Below are positions 54,564-63,979 of a stretch of DNA of 64,000 bases, piece after piece (the stretch's first letter is position 1; every line of letters begins with the position of its first letter). Made by a program: the position numbers and the translations under genes. The notes below the pieces were generated by a model. It had not been told where the DNA came from. It was given only the letters and a program-made list of their open reading frames with translations, and did not search any database. This DNA comes from Bacteroidota bacterium (GTDB lineage: Bacteria > Bacteroidota > Bacteroidia > Cytophagales > Cyclobacteriaceae): NCBI GenBank assembly GCA_016191555.1, contig JACPVX010000045.1, positions 1 through 64,000 of the forward strand, in the 5' to 3' direction.

Positions 54564-56288
54564 ATGCCGGTAAACCGCAATGCTCTAATTCGCTTTCGTA
54601 CGATTGATGAATGTCTCAAAAACCGACAGCGCAGATGGACACTCCAAGATTTAATTGACGCTTGCTCGGAAGCTCTTTATGAATATGAAGGCATTGATAA
54701 AGGGGTGAGCCGCAGAACCGTGCAAATGGATTTGCAATTGATGCGCAGCGACAAGCTGGGATACAATGCACCGATTCAAGTGTTGGAGAAGAAATATTAT
54801 ACGTATGAAGATCCCAACTATTCCATTACCGACATTCCTCTCACCAAACAAGATTTAGGCAAGCTGACAGAAGTGGTGGAAATACTCCGGCAATTCAAAG
54901 GGTTTAGTCACTTTCAGGAACTGAGTGGCATGGTGCAGCGACTCGAAAACAAAATCCACACAGCCAAAACCAATCAGGAGCCGATCATCGACTTTGAAAA
55001 GAATGATCACCTGAAAGGACTCGAACATATTGAAACGCTCTATCAAACCATTCTACAAAAGAATGCAGTAGAACTTACGTACCAAAGTTTCAGAGCCAAG
55101 GAGGCTTCGACATTTGCATTTCATGCTTATTACTTAAAAGAATACCGCAATCGCTGGTTTGTGCTAGGTAATAAAGGTAAAAATGCACCTATTCTTACAC
55201 TCGCTCTTGATCGGATCATTTCTATTGAAGAATCACCTATTAAGTATATAGAACGAAAAGGTTTTCATCCGGCCGAATATTTTAATCATGTGATTGGTGT
55301 AACTGTAGAACCCACTACCCTACCGGAAGAAATAAGAATCTTTGCCGACCGCGACACCGCTCCTTACATTGCTACCAAGCCGATCCATCATAGTCAGCAG
55401 ATTATTGACGAGCAACCGCATGGAACTATCTTTTCTTTGCACGTGCAACTCAACTTTGAATTAGAACGTGAGTTGCTTGGCTTTGGCGACCGCATCAAAG
55501 TATTAAGCCCCGAACGCCTGAAGCGAAGAATCAAAGAAAAATATGAACACGCTCTGGATTTGTATCAATATGAGTTCACGAATACTTCTATTGCGAGCGA
55601 ACTGAAGAAGTTTTATCACAAGGGATTTGCCATGCTTCGCTATGTTTATACACGCAAGGAGCTCAATCAAATTAAAACAACGATTGATCATTACTTTAAG
55701 AATAATCCTGAGAAAGAGGCGTATTCGATCAGACGTTTACTCGTTGCCATCCCCGAACTAAAATCAGTGGTGTTGAATGCCAACTTAAATTCTATTCTAA
55801 AGAAGATTCATCCGGACTTACGTTTGTCGAAAGCTATTTTCTTTGACAAAACTCCGGATAGCAATTGGTATGTCACGTGGCATCAGGATATCACCATTAA
55901 TGTTACTCAGAAGAAAGAAACAGAAGGTTATTCCGGTTGGTCGAAGAAAGATGGATTCTTTAGTGTTTGTCCACCCGAAGATGTTTTAAAAAACACCGTC
56001 ACTATTCGAATTCATCTAGATGATGCAGATGATTATAATGGAGCACTGAAAGTAATTCCAGGCTCACACAACAAAAAGTTAAGCGATGCTGAGATTCAGT
56101 TGATCACTCAAAATAGTCTAGCCTATGATTGTGTGATACGAGCAGGCGGTATTAACCTGATGCGGCCTCTCCTACTTCATGCGTCAGCCAAGGCTATCAA
56201 TCAAAAACACAGACGAGTGATTCATCTGGAGTTTACTTCAGCACAATTGCCGGAGGGATTGACATGGGCGGAAAAGCTATCGATCTAA
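54564..56288 (+). CDS. WYL regulator fused to a PhyH-type dioxygenase
   Basis: 574 aa. Residues 1-85 are a winged HTH (RRWTLQDLIDACSEALYEYE, VSRRTVQMDLQLMR), 150-230 a WYL domain (AVELTYQSFRAKE, HAYYLKEYRNRWFVLG) and 240-335 a WYL C-terminal extension. Residues 340-574 are a PhyH-like dioxygenase with HxD at H440/D442 (TWHQDITINV), NGALKVIPGSHN and distal H539 with R550/R551 (LLLHAS, HRRVIHLEF). WYL proteins are ligand- and nucleic-acid-sensing regulators, often in defence loci; fusion to a dioxygenase is unusual. Frame is continuous, with no stop or gap at the junction. Confidence 0.85.
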   Translation: MPVNRNALIRFRTIDECLKNRQRRWTLQDLIDACSEALYEYEGIDKGVSRRTVQMDLQLMRSDKLGYNAPIQVLEKKYYTYEDPNYSITDIPLTKQDLGKLTEVVEILRQFKGFSHFQELSGMVQRLENKIHTAKTNQEPIIDFEKNDHLKGLEHIETLYQTILQKNAVELTYQSFRAKEASTFAFHAYYLKEYRNRWFVLGNKGKNAPILTLALDRIISIEESPIKYIERKGFHPAEYFNHVIGVTVEPTTLPEEIRIFADRDTAPYIATKPIHHSQQIIDEQPHGTIFSLHVQLNFELERELLGFGDRIKVLSPERLKRRIKEKYEHALDLYQYEFTNTSIASELKKFYHKGFAMLRYVYTRKELNQIKTTIDHYFKNNPEKEAYSIRRLLVAIPELKSVVLNANLNSILKKIHPDLRLSKAIFFDKTPDSNWYVTWHQDITINVTQKKETEGYSGWSKKDGFFSVCPPEDVLKNTVTIRIHLDDADDYNGALKVIPGSHNKKLSDAEIQLITQNSLAYDCVIRAGGINLMRPLLLHASAKAINQKHRRVIHLEFTSAQLPEGLTWAEKLSI

Positions 56289-56291
56289 ATT

Positions 56292-57812
56292 TTACTTATA
56301 CTCAATTGACAACAAGGCTAGTAATTTTTCTGCAGGTACTCCAAACGCAATCCCCTCTATCCCAGTACCAACAAGCTTCGAATTAACTAATCCAACTATC
56401 TGCCCCTTCGAGGAGACAATCGGCCCTCCGCTATTTCCAGGATTCACACTAACGTCTGTTTGAATTAAATCAACGTTTCCCAGATTTCTTAGACCTGAGA
56501 CGATACCCTTAGTAAGGGTTTGCCCTAATTCAATTGACGTTGGTGTTCCGATAGCATATACTTCCTGTCCCACTTCATATTCACGATTGGAAGGCACTTT
56601 GAACTTGCTTTCAAATTGACCTTCAACTTTTATCAACGCGATATCAGCAGCTTCATTGGCGCGAACAAAACGACCTTTCTTTTTAGTGCCATTCTTGAAT
56701 ATCACTTCGACTTCATCATTTCCGGCTACAACGTGGAATGCGGTCAGTATGTACCCATCATTGGATACGATACACCCACTACCATGGCCTTCAGGAGAAA
56801 CTATGGTAACTGTGGCGCTCTGTGCAGATTCAAGGGAATTCGAAGATGGCCCATTTCCATCAATCAAAAGTTTGTCGAGTATAGCAGTGCCTTCCTTTTC
56901 GGCCTGAATAAGCTTTCGAACATCGGGGGCATCTAGGAATTTATAAAAAGAACCTGTTATAGCGTCTTCTACAGATTCAATCATGGTAGCTCGACTACTA
57001 TAGTGTAGGTCATAGGAAAATTGCCCTGAAACAGCTGATAAGGTCTGCTTCATTCTTTCTAGACCGTAAACATCCACCAACCTCCAATCAATAGTTACAC
57101 TAGCAACCAGACATACACGGGTGTAAGAGTTTGCCCATATTTCTTTGAAAGTCAGTTTATTTATACTGGCATTAATATATAATGTATTGGTTTTCGTTTG
57201 TAAAATTTTACTTGTCGAATCTGAAAAATTATTTTTAGTTAAGATTCGATTTAGTACATCAGTGAAAATGGTATTTTCAATTTCTACCTCTTCACTAGCT
57301 TCGATCGTTTTTCTGGCTTTTTTACCTTTTTTATACCCATAAGCTAAATACCTCTCTATTTTAAAATCCTCCTTTTTTAAATTAACCGCTGTGGTCTTAA
57401 GAAATAAGTACTTTTCGTCCTTCTTTCTTCTTACAATTTTAAGAGAAGGCGTTGCAGCTATTCTCCTATCAAAATCCCAGCTTTTCATACCATTATCAGT
57501 CAATGGGGGCAGCAGCAAAATACCAAAAGGCACAACCGACAGCATATAAAATGGAGATTTTGTGTGTTGATAAACGGCAACCCGTTCTGATTTATAGCCT
57601 TCAGCATCCACCCGAATTTCTTTTACCTTAAAATCACGTTTTAGTCTCACACCCACTACATCGCCTTTTCCGGCATAGACATCATCAACATAGACCTTTG
57701 CTCCCGGAAGTTGAGTTGTAACCGTTGACTTTTGATTCTTACCATTTAAAATACTGGCGCAACTACCCAGAATAAAAATTAAACTTAAAAACGATAGTCC
57801 TTTAAAACGCAT
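56292..57812 (-). CDS. Lipoprotein trypsin-like serine protease with PEGA-like N-domain
   Basis: 506 aa. Lipobox FILGSC-A (residue 18), so anchored to a membrane, facing the periplasm or outside. A PEGA-like beta domain follows (PGAKVYVDDVYAGKGD, IRVDAEGYKSERV). Residues 130-315 are not recognised. The C-terminal 180 residues are a DegP/S1C-type trypsin fold with catalytic His (LTAFHVVAG), Asp (AADIALIKVE) and Ser (NPGNSGGPIV). No PDZ domain. Convergent with the WYL-PhyH gene. Confidence 0.87.
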   Translation of the reverse strand: MRFKGLSFLSLIFILGSCASILNGKNQKSTVTTQLPGAKVYVDDVYAGKGDVVGVRLKRDFKVKEIRVDAEGYKSERVAVYQHTKSPFYMLSVVPFGILLLPPLTDNGMKSWDFDRRIAATPSLKIVRRKKDEKYLFLKTTAVNLKKEDFKIERYLAYGYKKGKKARKTIEASEEVEIENTIFTDVLNRILTKNNFSDSTSKILQTKTNTLYINASINKLTFKEIWANSYTRVCLVASVTIDWRLVDVYGLERMKQTLSAVSGQFSYDLHYSSRATMIESVEDAITGSFYKFLDAPDVRKLIQAEKEGTAILDKLLIDGNGPSSNSLESAQSATVTIVSPEGHGSGCIVSNDGYILTAFHVVAGNDEVEVIFKNGTKKKGRFVRANEAADIALIKVEGQFESKFKVPSNREYEVGQEVYAIGTPTSIELGQTLTKGIVSGLRNLGNVDLIQTDVSVNPGNSGGPIVSSKGQIVGLVNSKLVGTGIEGIAFGVPAEKLLALLSIEYK

Positions 57813-58235
57813 ATTAAACCTATTAACAGATTAGCAATTCTCTAAACTTCGATTGGAGGAAACTGAATGACGTCAATCCTATTCCCCATCGCTGCTTTAC
57901 CTTTACATTTAACAAGCAATATACATTCACTTATGTATATTTAACACAAAACATAAAAAATAATCGCTTGTCTTTTAAGTGATTTATACCATTCAAAAGG
58001 ATGAAGGTATCTCATCGTAAACAAAGGCGCATGTGATAGTTGCTATGGTAACAATTCTAGTTGATCAGAATCCCTCGTTGCCGTATTACAAAAATTTCTC
58101 TTCACTCGCATTCGTCAGGCACAAGATCAGGTAAACCCGATCTGATCCTTCAACGGGTTCTGTTTTTTGATGAATGACATCTATTAAATGCCAGTGTACA
58201 TATTCTTCTTTTCAACAATTAGAAATCCCTCTACC
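57813..58235 (+). other. Gene-free gap with a rightward terminator-like element
   Basis: No ORF. At 58134-58159 AACCCG/CGGGTT with a 14-nt loop is followed by CTGTTTTTTG, as in a rightward intrinsic terminator. A second hairpin GATCAG/CTGATC (58125-58130 / 58142-58147) encloses the AACCCG arm in its loop and cannot form at the same time. No coding gene precedes it in this direction, so a small RNA from this gap is possible. Confidence 0.4.
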
Positions 58236-60416
58236 CTATGAAATTGCTCTGATTCCTTCCCGATCGATGGGGATGGTGACGGTAAAGATGGTGCCAACTT
58301 CAAATTCACTCTCTACCTGAATGGTTCCGTTCATCAACTTCAATGCTTTCATAACGAGATACAAACCAATTCCATTTCCCTTGGATTGCTCCGATCCTCT
58401 GAAATACATATCAAAAATCCTGTTCAGGTATTGAGGTTGAATTCCGATGCCATTATCCTGAACGGTAATCACTATTACATCCTTTGTTTGTGATGTCGTC
58501 ACCCGAATGAAGCCCTTCTTCTCCATTTTCTTTTGAAAGCGAATGGCATTCTCAATTAAATTCAAAAGCACCACCCGCAGCAGGCTGTTACTAAAATAAC
58601 CACCTACCTCCGGTTGTTGTTCATATTCAAAATCTATCTCATCAGCCAGCAGATCGTCTTTATATCGCTCTTCCACCTGATCAATAATCCAGTCAGGGCG
58701 AATCCAACTCTTGTCTTCTATTGGTCGATTGACGTGATAGGCCATTTGTAATTTGGCGAGCATACTGTCCATTTCAGATGCCGTCTTCACCACTGATTCA
58801 AACAGAAATTTTAAGTCCTTGCTGCTTTCTGAATATCGGGATACACGCTCCAATCCTAATAAGGTAGAGATGGGCCTGCGAATATCATGCGATGCATGGT
58901 AAAGAAAAGTATCCAGTTCCTGATTTAAGGTTTGCAAGTCAGCTGTTCTCTTCTGCACTCGTTCTTCTAACTCTTCCACATTGCCTTGCACCATTTGATT
59001 TTGCTCTTGCAAGAGTTGGCTCTGTGCCTCGAGTGCAATATTCTTACTTTCAATCTCATCTCGCTGCAAACGAATAATCTCCTTTTGCTTTTTGACACGC
59101 TTGTAGTTAAAGAAAAAGTAAATCAAGAAGGAAGCTCCCAGAATAATAACCGTTACCGAAGCGATGATGAGCCACTTTTGATTATCAATTTGTCTGTTCT
59201 TAATGGCATTTTCTTGTAACAGCAGCGATACTTCGTTTTGCTTTTTCTTTAGTTCGTACTGTGCTTTTACCTGCGAAGTACTCAACAGTTTTTCTTCGTA
59301 GTTAATAGAATCTTTTTTGCCCATGTACGCTTTTAATTCTTCATAGGCACTGCGATAACTACCGCTTAGATAATGAAACCGCGATGATGTTTCCAACAGC
59401 TTTGCCTGGACAAAGTGGGAGTCGTACGATTCGAGCTTTCCTAAAATGACGGCCGTGTCGAGGTAGTGTTTTGCTTTCGCTAAGTCGCCTTTTTCAATCC
59501 ATGCGTCACACAACGAACAAGCTGCAACGGTGGCGCTGGAGTATACTTTGAATTGCACGCTGACTTCAAAATCTTTTTTTATCATTTTAAGTGCCTCTTC
59601 TGTCTTACCCATCTTTATGAGCAGTAGTCCTTTGTTGCCATTGATTAATCCTTGCCAAAAGACATTGTTCAATTGACTGGCCAACAGATAGGCGCTGTCA
59701 TAAGCTTTCAATCCTTCTTTCTGGCGAGACAATCCACCGTAAGACAGGCCAGCGGTATTCCAGCCGCTCATCATGAAAAACAAGAGTTCGTTGGTAATGG
59801 AGTCTTTCGGTAGCTTCGCTAAACATGCTTTCTGTTGACTGAAATCATGCAGCGCTCCTTCAAAGTTGGCCGTCTTATAATTTATAATCGATGCCTCGTA
59901 GTTGCTGATGAGTGCTTTGGCATACAGATGTCTTGCTTCAAAAATCTCCAGTGCCTGATAGATATACTTAAGGCTCTCCGTGAGCATTGCTTCATTTTGA
60001 TAGATCAATGCAATCTGTTGTAGCGTGACGCCTATCTGTAGTTGTGAATCTGTCTGCTTTGCTTTTTTGTATGCCAGCTGCAGAAACTGTAATGCCTCGG
60101 CTTGCATTTTTCGTTCTTCATAAAACTTGCCGATTCGCTGCAAAGCAAAAATAATTCCCTCTGTGGCAGGCGCCTGTTCATAATAAGAAAGAAGTTTAAT
60201 GGCTTTTACCTTGAGTTGATTAGCCGGAAGAAGCTCTAAGGCAGAAAAGTAGTTACTAAAGTCGGCCTCTGCGTAATGTGTAGCTTGGACAAACTCTTCG
60301 TCTGCACGATCCAGTTGTGCTATGCCATCGTTTGCATGGCAACAGCACCATACGATCATGAGGCATACAATCAGGGGGTTGGCCTGAAAGCGATTTAGGT
60401 TGGGGTGTAGAGCCAT
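58236..60416 (-). CDS. TPR-containing sensor histidine kinase
   Basis: 726 aa. Signal peptide (PLIVCLMIVWCCCHA), a periplasmic TPR domain to about residue 390 (six or so repeats), one membrane helix (WLIIASVTVIILGASFLIYF), a coiled coil, HisKA with the His in YHASHDIRRPISTLLG and HATPase (NLIENAIRF, DNGIGIQP, GNGIGLYLV). Common Bacteroidota architecture, sensing through TPR contacts. No partner regulator is adjacent. Confidence 0.93.
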   Translation of the reverse strand: MALHPNLNRFQANPLIVCLMIVWCCCHANDGIAQLDRADEEFVQATHYAEADFSNYFSALELLPANQLKVKAIKLLSYYEQAPATEGIIFALQRIGKFYEERKMQAEALQFLQLAYKKAKQTDSQLQIGVTLQQIALIYQNEAMLTESLKYIYQALEIFEARHLYAKALISNYEASIINYKTANFEGALHDFSQQKACLAKLPKDSITNELLFFMMSGWNTAGLSYGGLSRQKEGLKAYDSAYLLASQLNNVFWQGLINGNKGLLLIKMGKTEEALKMIKKDFEVSVQFKVYSSATVAACSLCDAWIEKGDLAKAKHYLDTAVILGKLESYDSHFVQAKLLETSSRFHYLSGSYRSAYEELKAYMGKKDSINYEEKLLSTSQVKAQYELKKKQNEVSLLLQENAIKNRQIDNQKWLIIASVTVIILGASFLIYFFFNYKRVKKQKEIIRLQRDEIESKNIALEAQSQLLQEQNQMVQGNVEELEERVQKRTADLQTLNQELDTFLYHASHDIRRPISTLLGLERVSRYSESSKDLKFLFESVVKTASEMDSMLAKLQMAYHVNRPIEDKSWIRPDWIIDQVEERYKDDLLADEIDFEYEQQPEVGGYFSNSLLRVVLLNLIENAIRFQKKMEKKGFIRVTTSQTKDVIVITVQDNGIGIQPQYLNRIFDMYFRGSEQSKGNGIGLYLVMKALKLMNGTIQVESEFEVGTIFTVTIPIDREGIRAIS

Positions 60417-61001
60417 TCAGTTCGTAACCAAAGATAAAAAACTTCGATGAATTGAAGTTATAAATCCGCTGAAACAAACGTGTTGAAGTTGTAACAATCG
60501 ACTAATTTTTATAAGGACAGAAAGATTCTCAGAGGGCGAACCTGTAATAAAGTACTTTATCCAACTGAAATCAATAGTCTACCCCATAAATGGGGTATGT
60601 ATGAATCAAATAATTGTGTCACTAAAGAATGGATAACAAGCCTCTTTTCTTTAATGTTATTAACTGTGATTTCAATCAGGAAGTCTCTCTCCAATTGAGA
60701 CACGTGTATTTAAAACATAAAAGTAACTGCTACCCTTGTGTTGGTAGATCCTAACCTCCTAATTCCAAAAACGCGCCTATTGATTCGCGGGCGTGGAATC
60801 ATCTACCTACCTGCCGCGGCAGTTACTTCTTTGCCCTATTAAAGAACATACTTTTCCTTGATCGCTTACCTAACTTGCTAATTCTGATATTTGGAACCTG
60901 GTCAAAAAATACATCGCCATCAATTGATGATCGTCCCGTTGATTCAAAATACGTTAGCGCTACTTGGTATGTTGATCACCTATCCAAATAGGTACAAGAA
61001 T
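60417..61001. other. Gene-free gap between kinase and contractile-tail genes
   Basis: 585 bp without a supported ORF. Holds a small perfect inverted repeat TACCCCAT/ATGGGGTA near 60577 and the nested inverted repeat listed separately. Contractile-tail operons usually continue past the tube gene; here nothing coding follows. Confidence 0.7.
60721..60828. repeat. Nested inverted repeat, 108 bp
   Basis: Four stems inside one another: AAGTAACTGC/GCAGTTACTT (10 bp, 60721-60730 with 60819-60828), GGTAGAT/ATCTACC (7 bp), ATTCCA/TGGAAT (6 bp) and CGCG/CGCG. The arms are separated by asymmetric bulges. Could be a structured RNA, the terminus of a small non-autonomous element, or a barrier after the tail operon. 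Confidence 0.6.
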
Positions 61002-61469
61002 TTAATTGCCGTATTTGATCGTCACGCCTTCATGGGCAATCTCAATGCTATCAATAGCAACCTCATTGCCATCTGATTTCAGGTCTGTGGCACTAACTTT
61101 CGTAGGCCACGCGTTGTTCAGTGTCCACGTCACAATTACTTGATCGTTCTGATCCAACAGCTTAATGACAACAGCCAATCGCTCGATGGTGTTCATTTTA
61201 ATCTGACTGTACCACGTCCAGAATAAAGCGTCATTGGCAAAAATGCCACGCTTCATCGTTACATTTCCATACTTCGCAATGCCCGGCATTTTTACGGTAG
61301 AGAAATTGCGACTGTTTGAATCGCGGTATTCAATGATTTGTGTTTCGGCATCTAAGCCCGACACTTCCTGAAAGGATAGGTTGGTTTGTTTCGTACCCCA
61401 GTCAACCGAGAACCTAAACTTCGGTGTAGGCCAAGGGGCGCCCGGTGTTGTTTCTTGATGATCTGCCAT
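61002..61469 (-). CDS. Contractile-system tail tube protein (T4 gp19-like)
   Basis: 155 aa, the size of contractile-system inner tube proteins. Typical features: KFRFSVDWGTKQTNLSFQEV, LDAETQIIEYRDSN, and GNVTMKRGIFANDALFWTWY. Tubes of stacked hexamers lie inside the sheath. Third visible gene of a DUF4255-sheath-tube set; the distance to the sheath gene is 45 bp. Confidence 0.9.
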   Translation of the reverse strand: MADHQETTPGAPWPTPKFRFSVDWGTKQTNLSFQEVSGLDAETQIIEYRDSNSRNFSTVKMPGIAKYGNVTMKRGIFANDALFWTWYSQIKMNTIERLAVVIKLLDQNDQVIVTWTLNNAWPTKVSATDLKSDGNEVAIDSIEIAHEGVTIKYGN

Positions 61470-61514
61470 GGTGTTGTGTATTCAAATTGTCGTGAGTCTG
61501 TGAATAGAAATAAT

Positions 61515-63068
61515 TTAAGATTTAGCCAGGTGTTGCACCACCGACAAAACAATAAATTCAGCAGGACGCGCGATCGCAATGAGAATGGTGACACGCATAT
61601 ATCCATCCAGGACATCCTGCGGAGCCATGGTCACTCCCAATCCTATCTCCACTTTAAAGGCAGCATCGGGCGATGATCCCTGCAAGGCTCCTTCTTTCCA
61701 TAAATTGGTTAAGAAGTTGGTCAGCATGCTTTTTACAGAGTTCCAGGTGGTGGAAACGTTGGCTTCAAATACATAAGATCGCAAGGCAAGTTTAACCGAT
61801 TGCTCAATCATGGTAGCGGTTCTGCGCACATTGATATAGCGCCAGTCCTGGCTGTTGCCATCGAGTGTTCTGGCACCCCACAACAACACTCCCTGGCCAG
61901 GGAAGAATCGAAAAGCATTGACGGATTTACCACTTACCGCATCCACGTTCAATCCACTCTGATCATCGTCATTTAATTGCATCGTCAGATTGGTGACACC
62001 CACGGGCGAAACGTTAGCAGGGGCATTCCAAACTCCTCTGGATGCATCGACATGACTAAACACACCGGCAACAATACCACTAGGTGGCAAGGTATTTATT
62101 TGTTCTAAAATGATGGCCAGCAATGATGCATAGACTTTGCTCGCCATCATGAACGCTTGATTATTTTGACGCACTGAAAGTGAATTACCACTCTTGATGG
62201 AGTTAATGATTTCAGCCGCTACCGGATTAGGGCTTGTCGCGGGATTTAAGATGTCCATCAGCACCGACACATCTCCACCATTGATGTTAGTGTAATCTAC
62301 CTGATCAATCGACATGGCGGTGGTGTTCAAATAAGGAAAGTAGGCCGCTCCATATTTTAAACCATTGTTGCGGGTGGCGTTTCTGAATTTGGTAATATCA
62401 TCTACCCACAATTGTGGATCCGGCTCGCGTCCGCCTTTTACATCGATGACCGTCATGGATGTTTGCAGGTCGCTGTTTTGCAATAACATCTCTTCTATTA
62501 AAGTAGAGTACTCGGCATCGGATAGTAAGGTGGACTCCGGTGCGACATACATCGTTACATCTTCAAACTTTTTCAATACTTGCAAAGCTGATTGAAAGTC
62601 GGCCAGTTTTACGTTGACGTTGATCATTTCTTCTCCCGCGTTAATGGGTGTGTTGGTGGCGGCTCCGTAGGTACCCAGCGAAACGATGTAGGCTACTCCC
62701 CCGCCATTTTGAAAAAACATCGCCACACTATTATAGAGATAGTAGATGGTGCCGGGGTCGGGCTCAATGGTGTAGAGGTCGCCATTGAATGAATATGATT
62801 TTCCGGCAGCCGGTGCTTTCTTCTGCTTTGTCAAATAATACGATGGCAAATAGGGTTTAGCCAACGGATCGGGGTTCAAAAAGAATGTATTAAAATCCTC
62901 CATCGAAGTAATTCGTGTCGGCTTCATGACAGAAGACGTGCCTTCGTAGGTAGCATAAGGTGTATAACCGATAAAGGCAGGAATTGCTGTGGCTACGGGA
63001 ACCACGGAATTGGGAAATGCATTTATCTCTTGAACGTAAACACCCGGAGTCTTCCAATCTTTGCTCAT
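61515..63068 (-). CDS. Contractile tail sheath protein
   Basis: 517 aa. N-terminus MSKDWKTPGVYVQEINAFPN and PVATAIPAFIGYTPYATYEG are characteristic of phage/eCIS sheath subunits. The C-terminus (GALQGSSPDAAFKVEIGLGV, VTILIAIARPAEFIVL) is the conserved sheath core that contacts neighbours. Contraction drives the tube through a target membrane. Only one sheath gene is visible, where some systems have two or three. Confidence 0.93.
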   Translation of the reverse strand: MSKDWKTPGVYVQEINAFPNSVVPVATAIPAFIGYTPYATYEGTSSVMKPTRITSMEDFNTFFLNPDPLAKPYLPSYYLTKQKKAPAAGKSYSFNGDLYTIEPDPGTIYYLYNSVAMFFQNGGGVAYIVSLGTYGAATNTPINAGEEMINVNVKLADFQSALQVLKKFEDVTMYVAPESTLLSDAEYSTLIEEMLLQNSDLQTSMTVIDVKGGREPDPQLWVDDITKFRNATRNNGLKYGAAYFPYLNTTAMSIDQVDYTNINGGDVSVLMDILNPATSPNPVAAEIINSIKSGNSLSVRQNNQAFMMASKVYASLLAIILEQINTLPPSGIVAGVFSHVDASRGVWNAPANVSPVGVTNLTMQLNDDDQSGLNVDAVSGKSVNAFRFFPGQGVLLWGARTLDGNSQDWRYINVRRTATMIEQSVKLALRSYVFEANVSTTWNSVKSMLTNFLTNLWKEGALQGSSPDAAFKVEIGLGVTMAPQDVLDGYMRVTILIAIARPAEFIVLSVVQHLAKS

Positions 63069-63143
63069 AGTTGTTCTTTATTCTTTTTTGTGAACGGGTA
63101 CGATGATCTCAGCTATCGATTTTTCCTCTTTACACGGAACCAT

Positions 63144-63797
63144 TCAGGAAATTGAAGATAAGTCCGATGCGCGAGCTTCAAATGAAAGCGTACGCACTTT
63201 AAATACTACTGATGGCATGTACCTGACTCCCATCGCACCCCACAAACTTTGCCGTTGATGTTCATTTAAATTGATCAGTTCAAATTTGAGTTCGTGAATG
63301 TGGTTATCTAATGAAGGCGTGTTATCACCATTAAATATATTTTTAGCTTGAAAGAAGTAGATCGTTTCCGATAAGTACTTCAATCCTTCATCGTAGTTGG
63401 GCGCTTCAAATACAGCCGTGATCAGGACATCGAGGTTGAAGTGATAAGGAACGTTCGCTGGCTTTTTGGTGAGGTGGTTCTTCCGATTTGAAGATTTGCT
63501 GATGACATATTCCAGGTTAATTAAAGACAGCACCATTTGATTGCGGCTGTTCTCGGCAATGCTTCCATCCTGCACTACGATTGAATTGACTACGGCTGCC
63601 CTGTGTCCATCCACTTTGAATCGCGCTACTAAATAGTCGTTCAATTCGTTGGCTACGGTGTGTAATGCATGGTATATCATTTTTTTTTGTACTAATGAAC
63701 TTGATCGGTCTCTTCTAAATTTGACGTAACGATGTAAAAACTTGCTGATTATTTTCTGATCGTACACACGATATCTACCATTGCTTTTCCAACTCAA
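63144..63797 (-). CDS. DUF4255 (Pvc16-like tail-terminator) protein
   Basis: 217 aa. The block MIYHALHTVANELNDYLVARF and NQMVLSLINLEYVISK, with YHFNLDVLITAVF and MGVRYMPSVVFKVRTL, matches the DUF4255 family that caps contractile injection systems. The first in-frame ATG at 63797 is used; a later ATG (MIYHALHT, about 63680) is an alternative and may be the true start because the ~38 extra residues are basic. Sits upstream of the sheath gene, as in Bacteroidota eCIS loci. Confidence 0.88.
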   Translation of the reverse strand: MSWKSNGRYRVYDQKIISKFLHRYVKFRRDRSSSLVQKKMIYHALHTVANELNDYLVARFKVDGHRAAVVNSIVVQDGSIAENSRNQMVLSLINLEYVISKSSNRKNHLTKKPANVPYHFNLDVLITAVFEAPNYDEGLKYLSETIYFFQAKNIFNGDNTPSLDNHIHELKFELINLNEHQRQSLWGAMGVRYMPSVVFKVRTLSFEARASDLSSIS

Positions 63798-63979
63798 TCG
63801 AATTCTGCCAATAGCCTATTGTATTCAATAATTGAAGTTAACGGATTAATGCTAAAATCCAATTCCATCAACAAAAATTCGGAACTTCCATTTCTTTCGG
63901 TGATATTTATAAAAGGCTGCAACATCAACATGGACATACTTCTGCTCGTTATCAAGTTTGCTTTTATTCCGTTATTCAT
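63794..63979 (-). CDS. Small hypothetical protein upstream of DUF4255
   Basis: 61 aa, stop overlapping the ATG of the DUF4255 gene by 4 bp, suggesting coupling. Sequence ends LTSIIEYNRLLAEFD. Not recognised. May be a coding gene of the same operon or an N-terminal part of a different frame; its 5' flank reaches the window edge. Confidence 0.4.
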   Translation of the reverse strand: MNNGIKANLITSRSMSMLMLQPFINITERNGSSEFLLMELDFSINPLTSIIEYNRLLAEFD

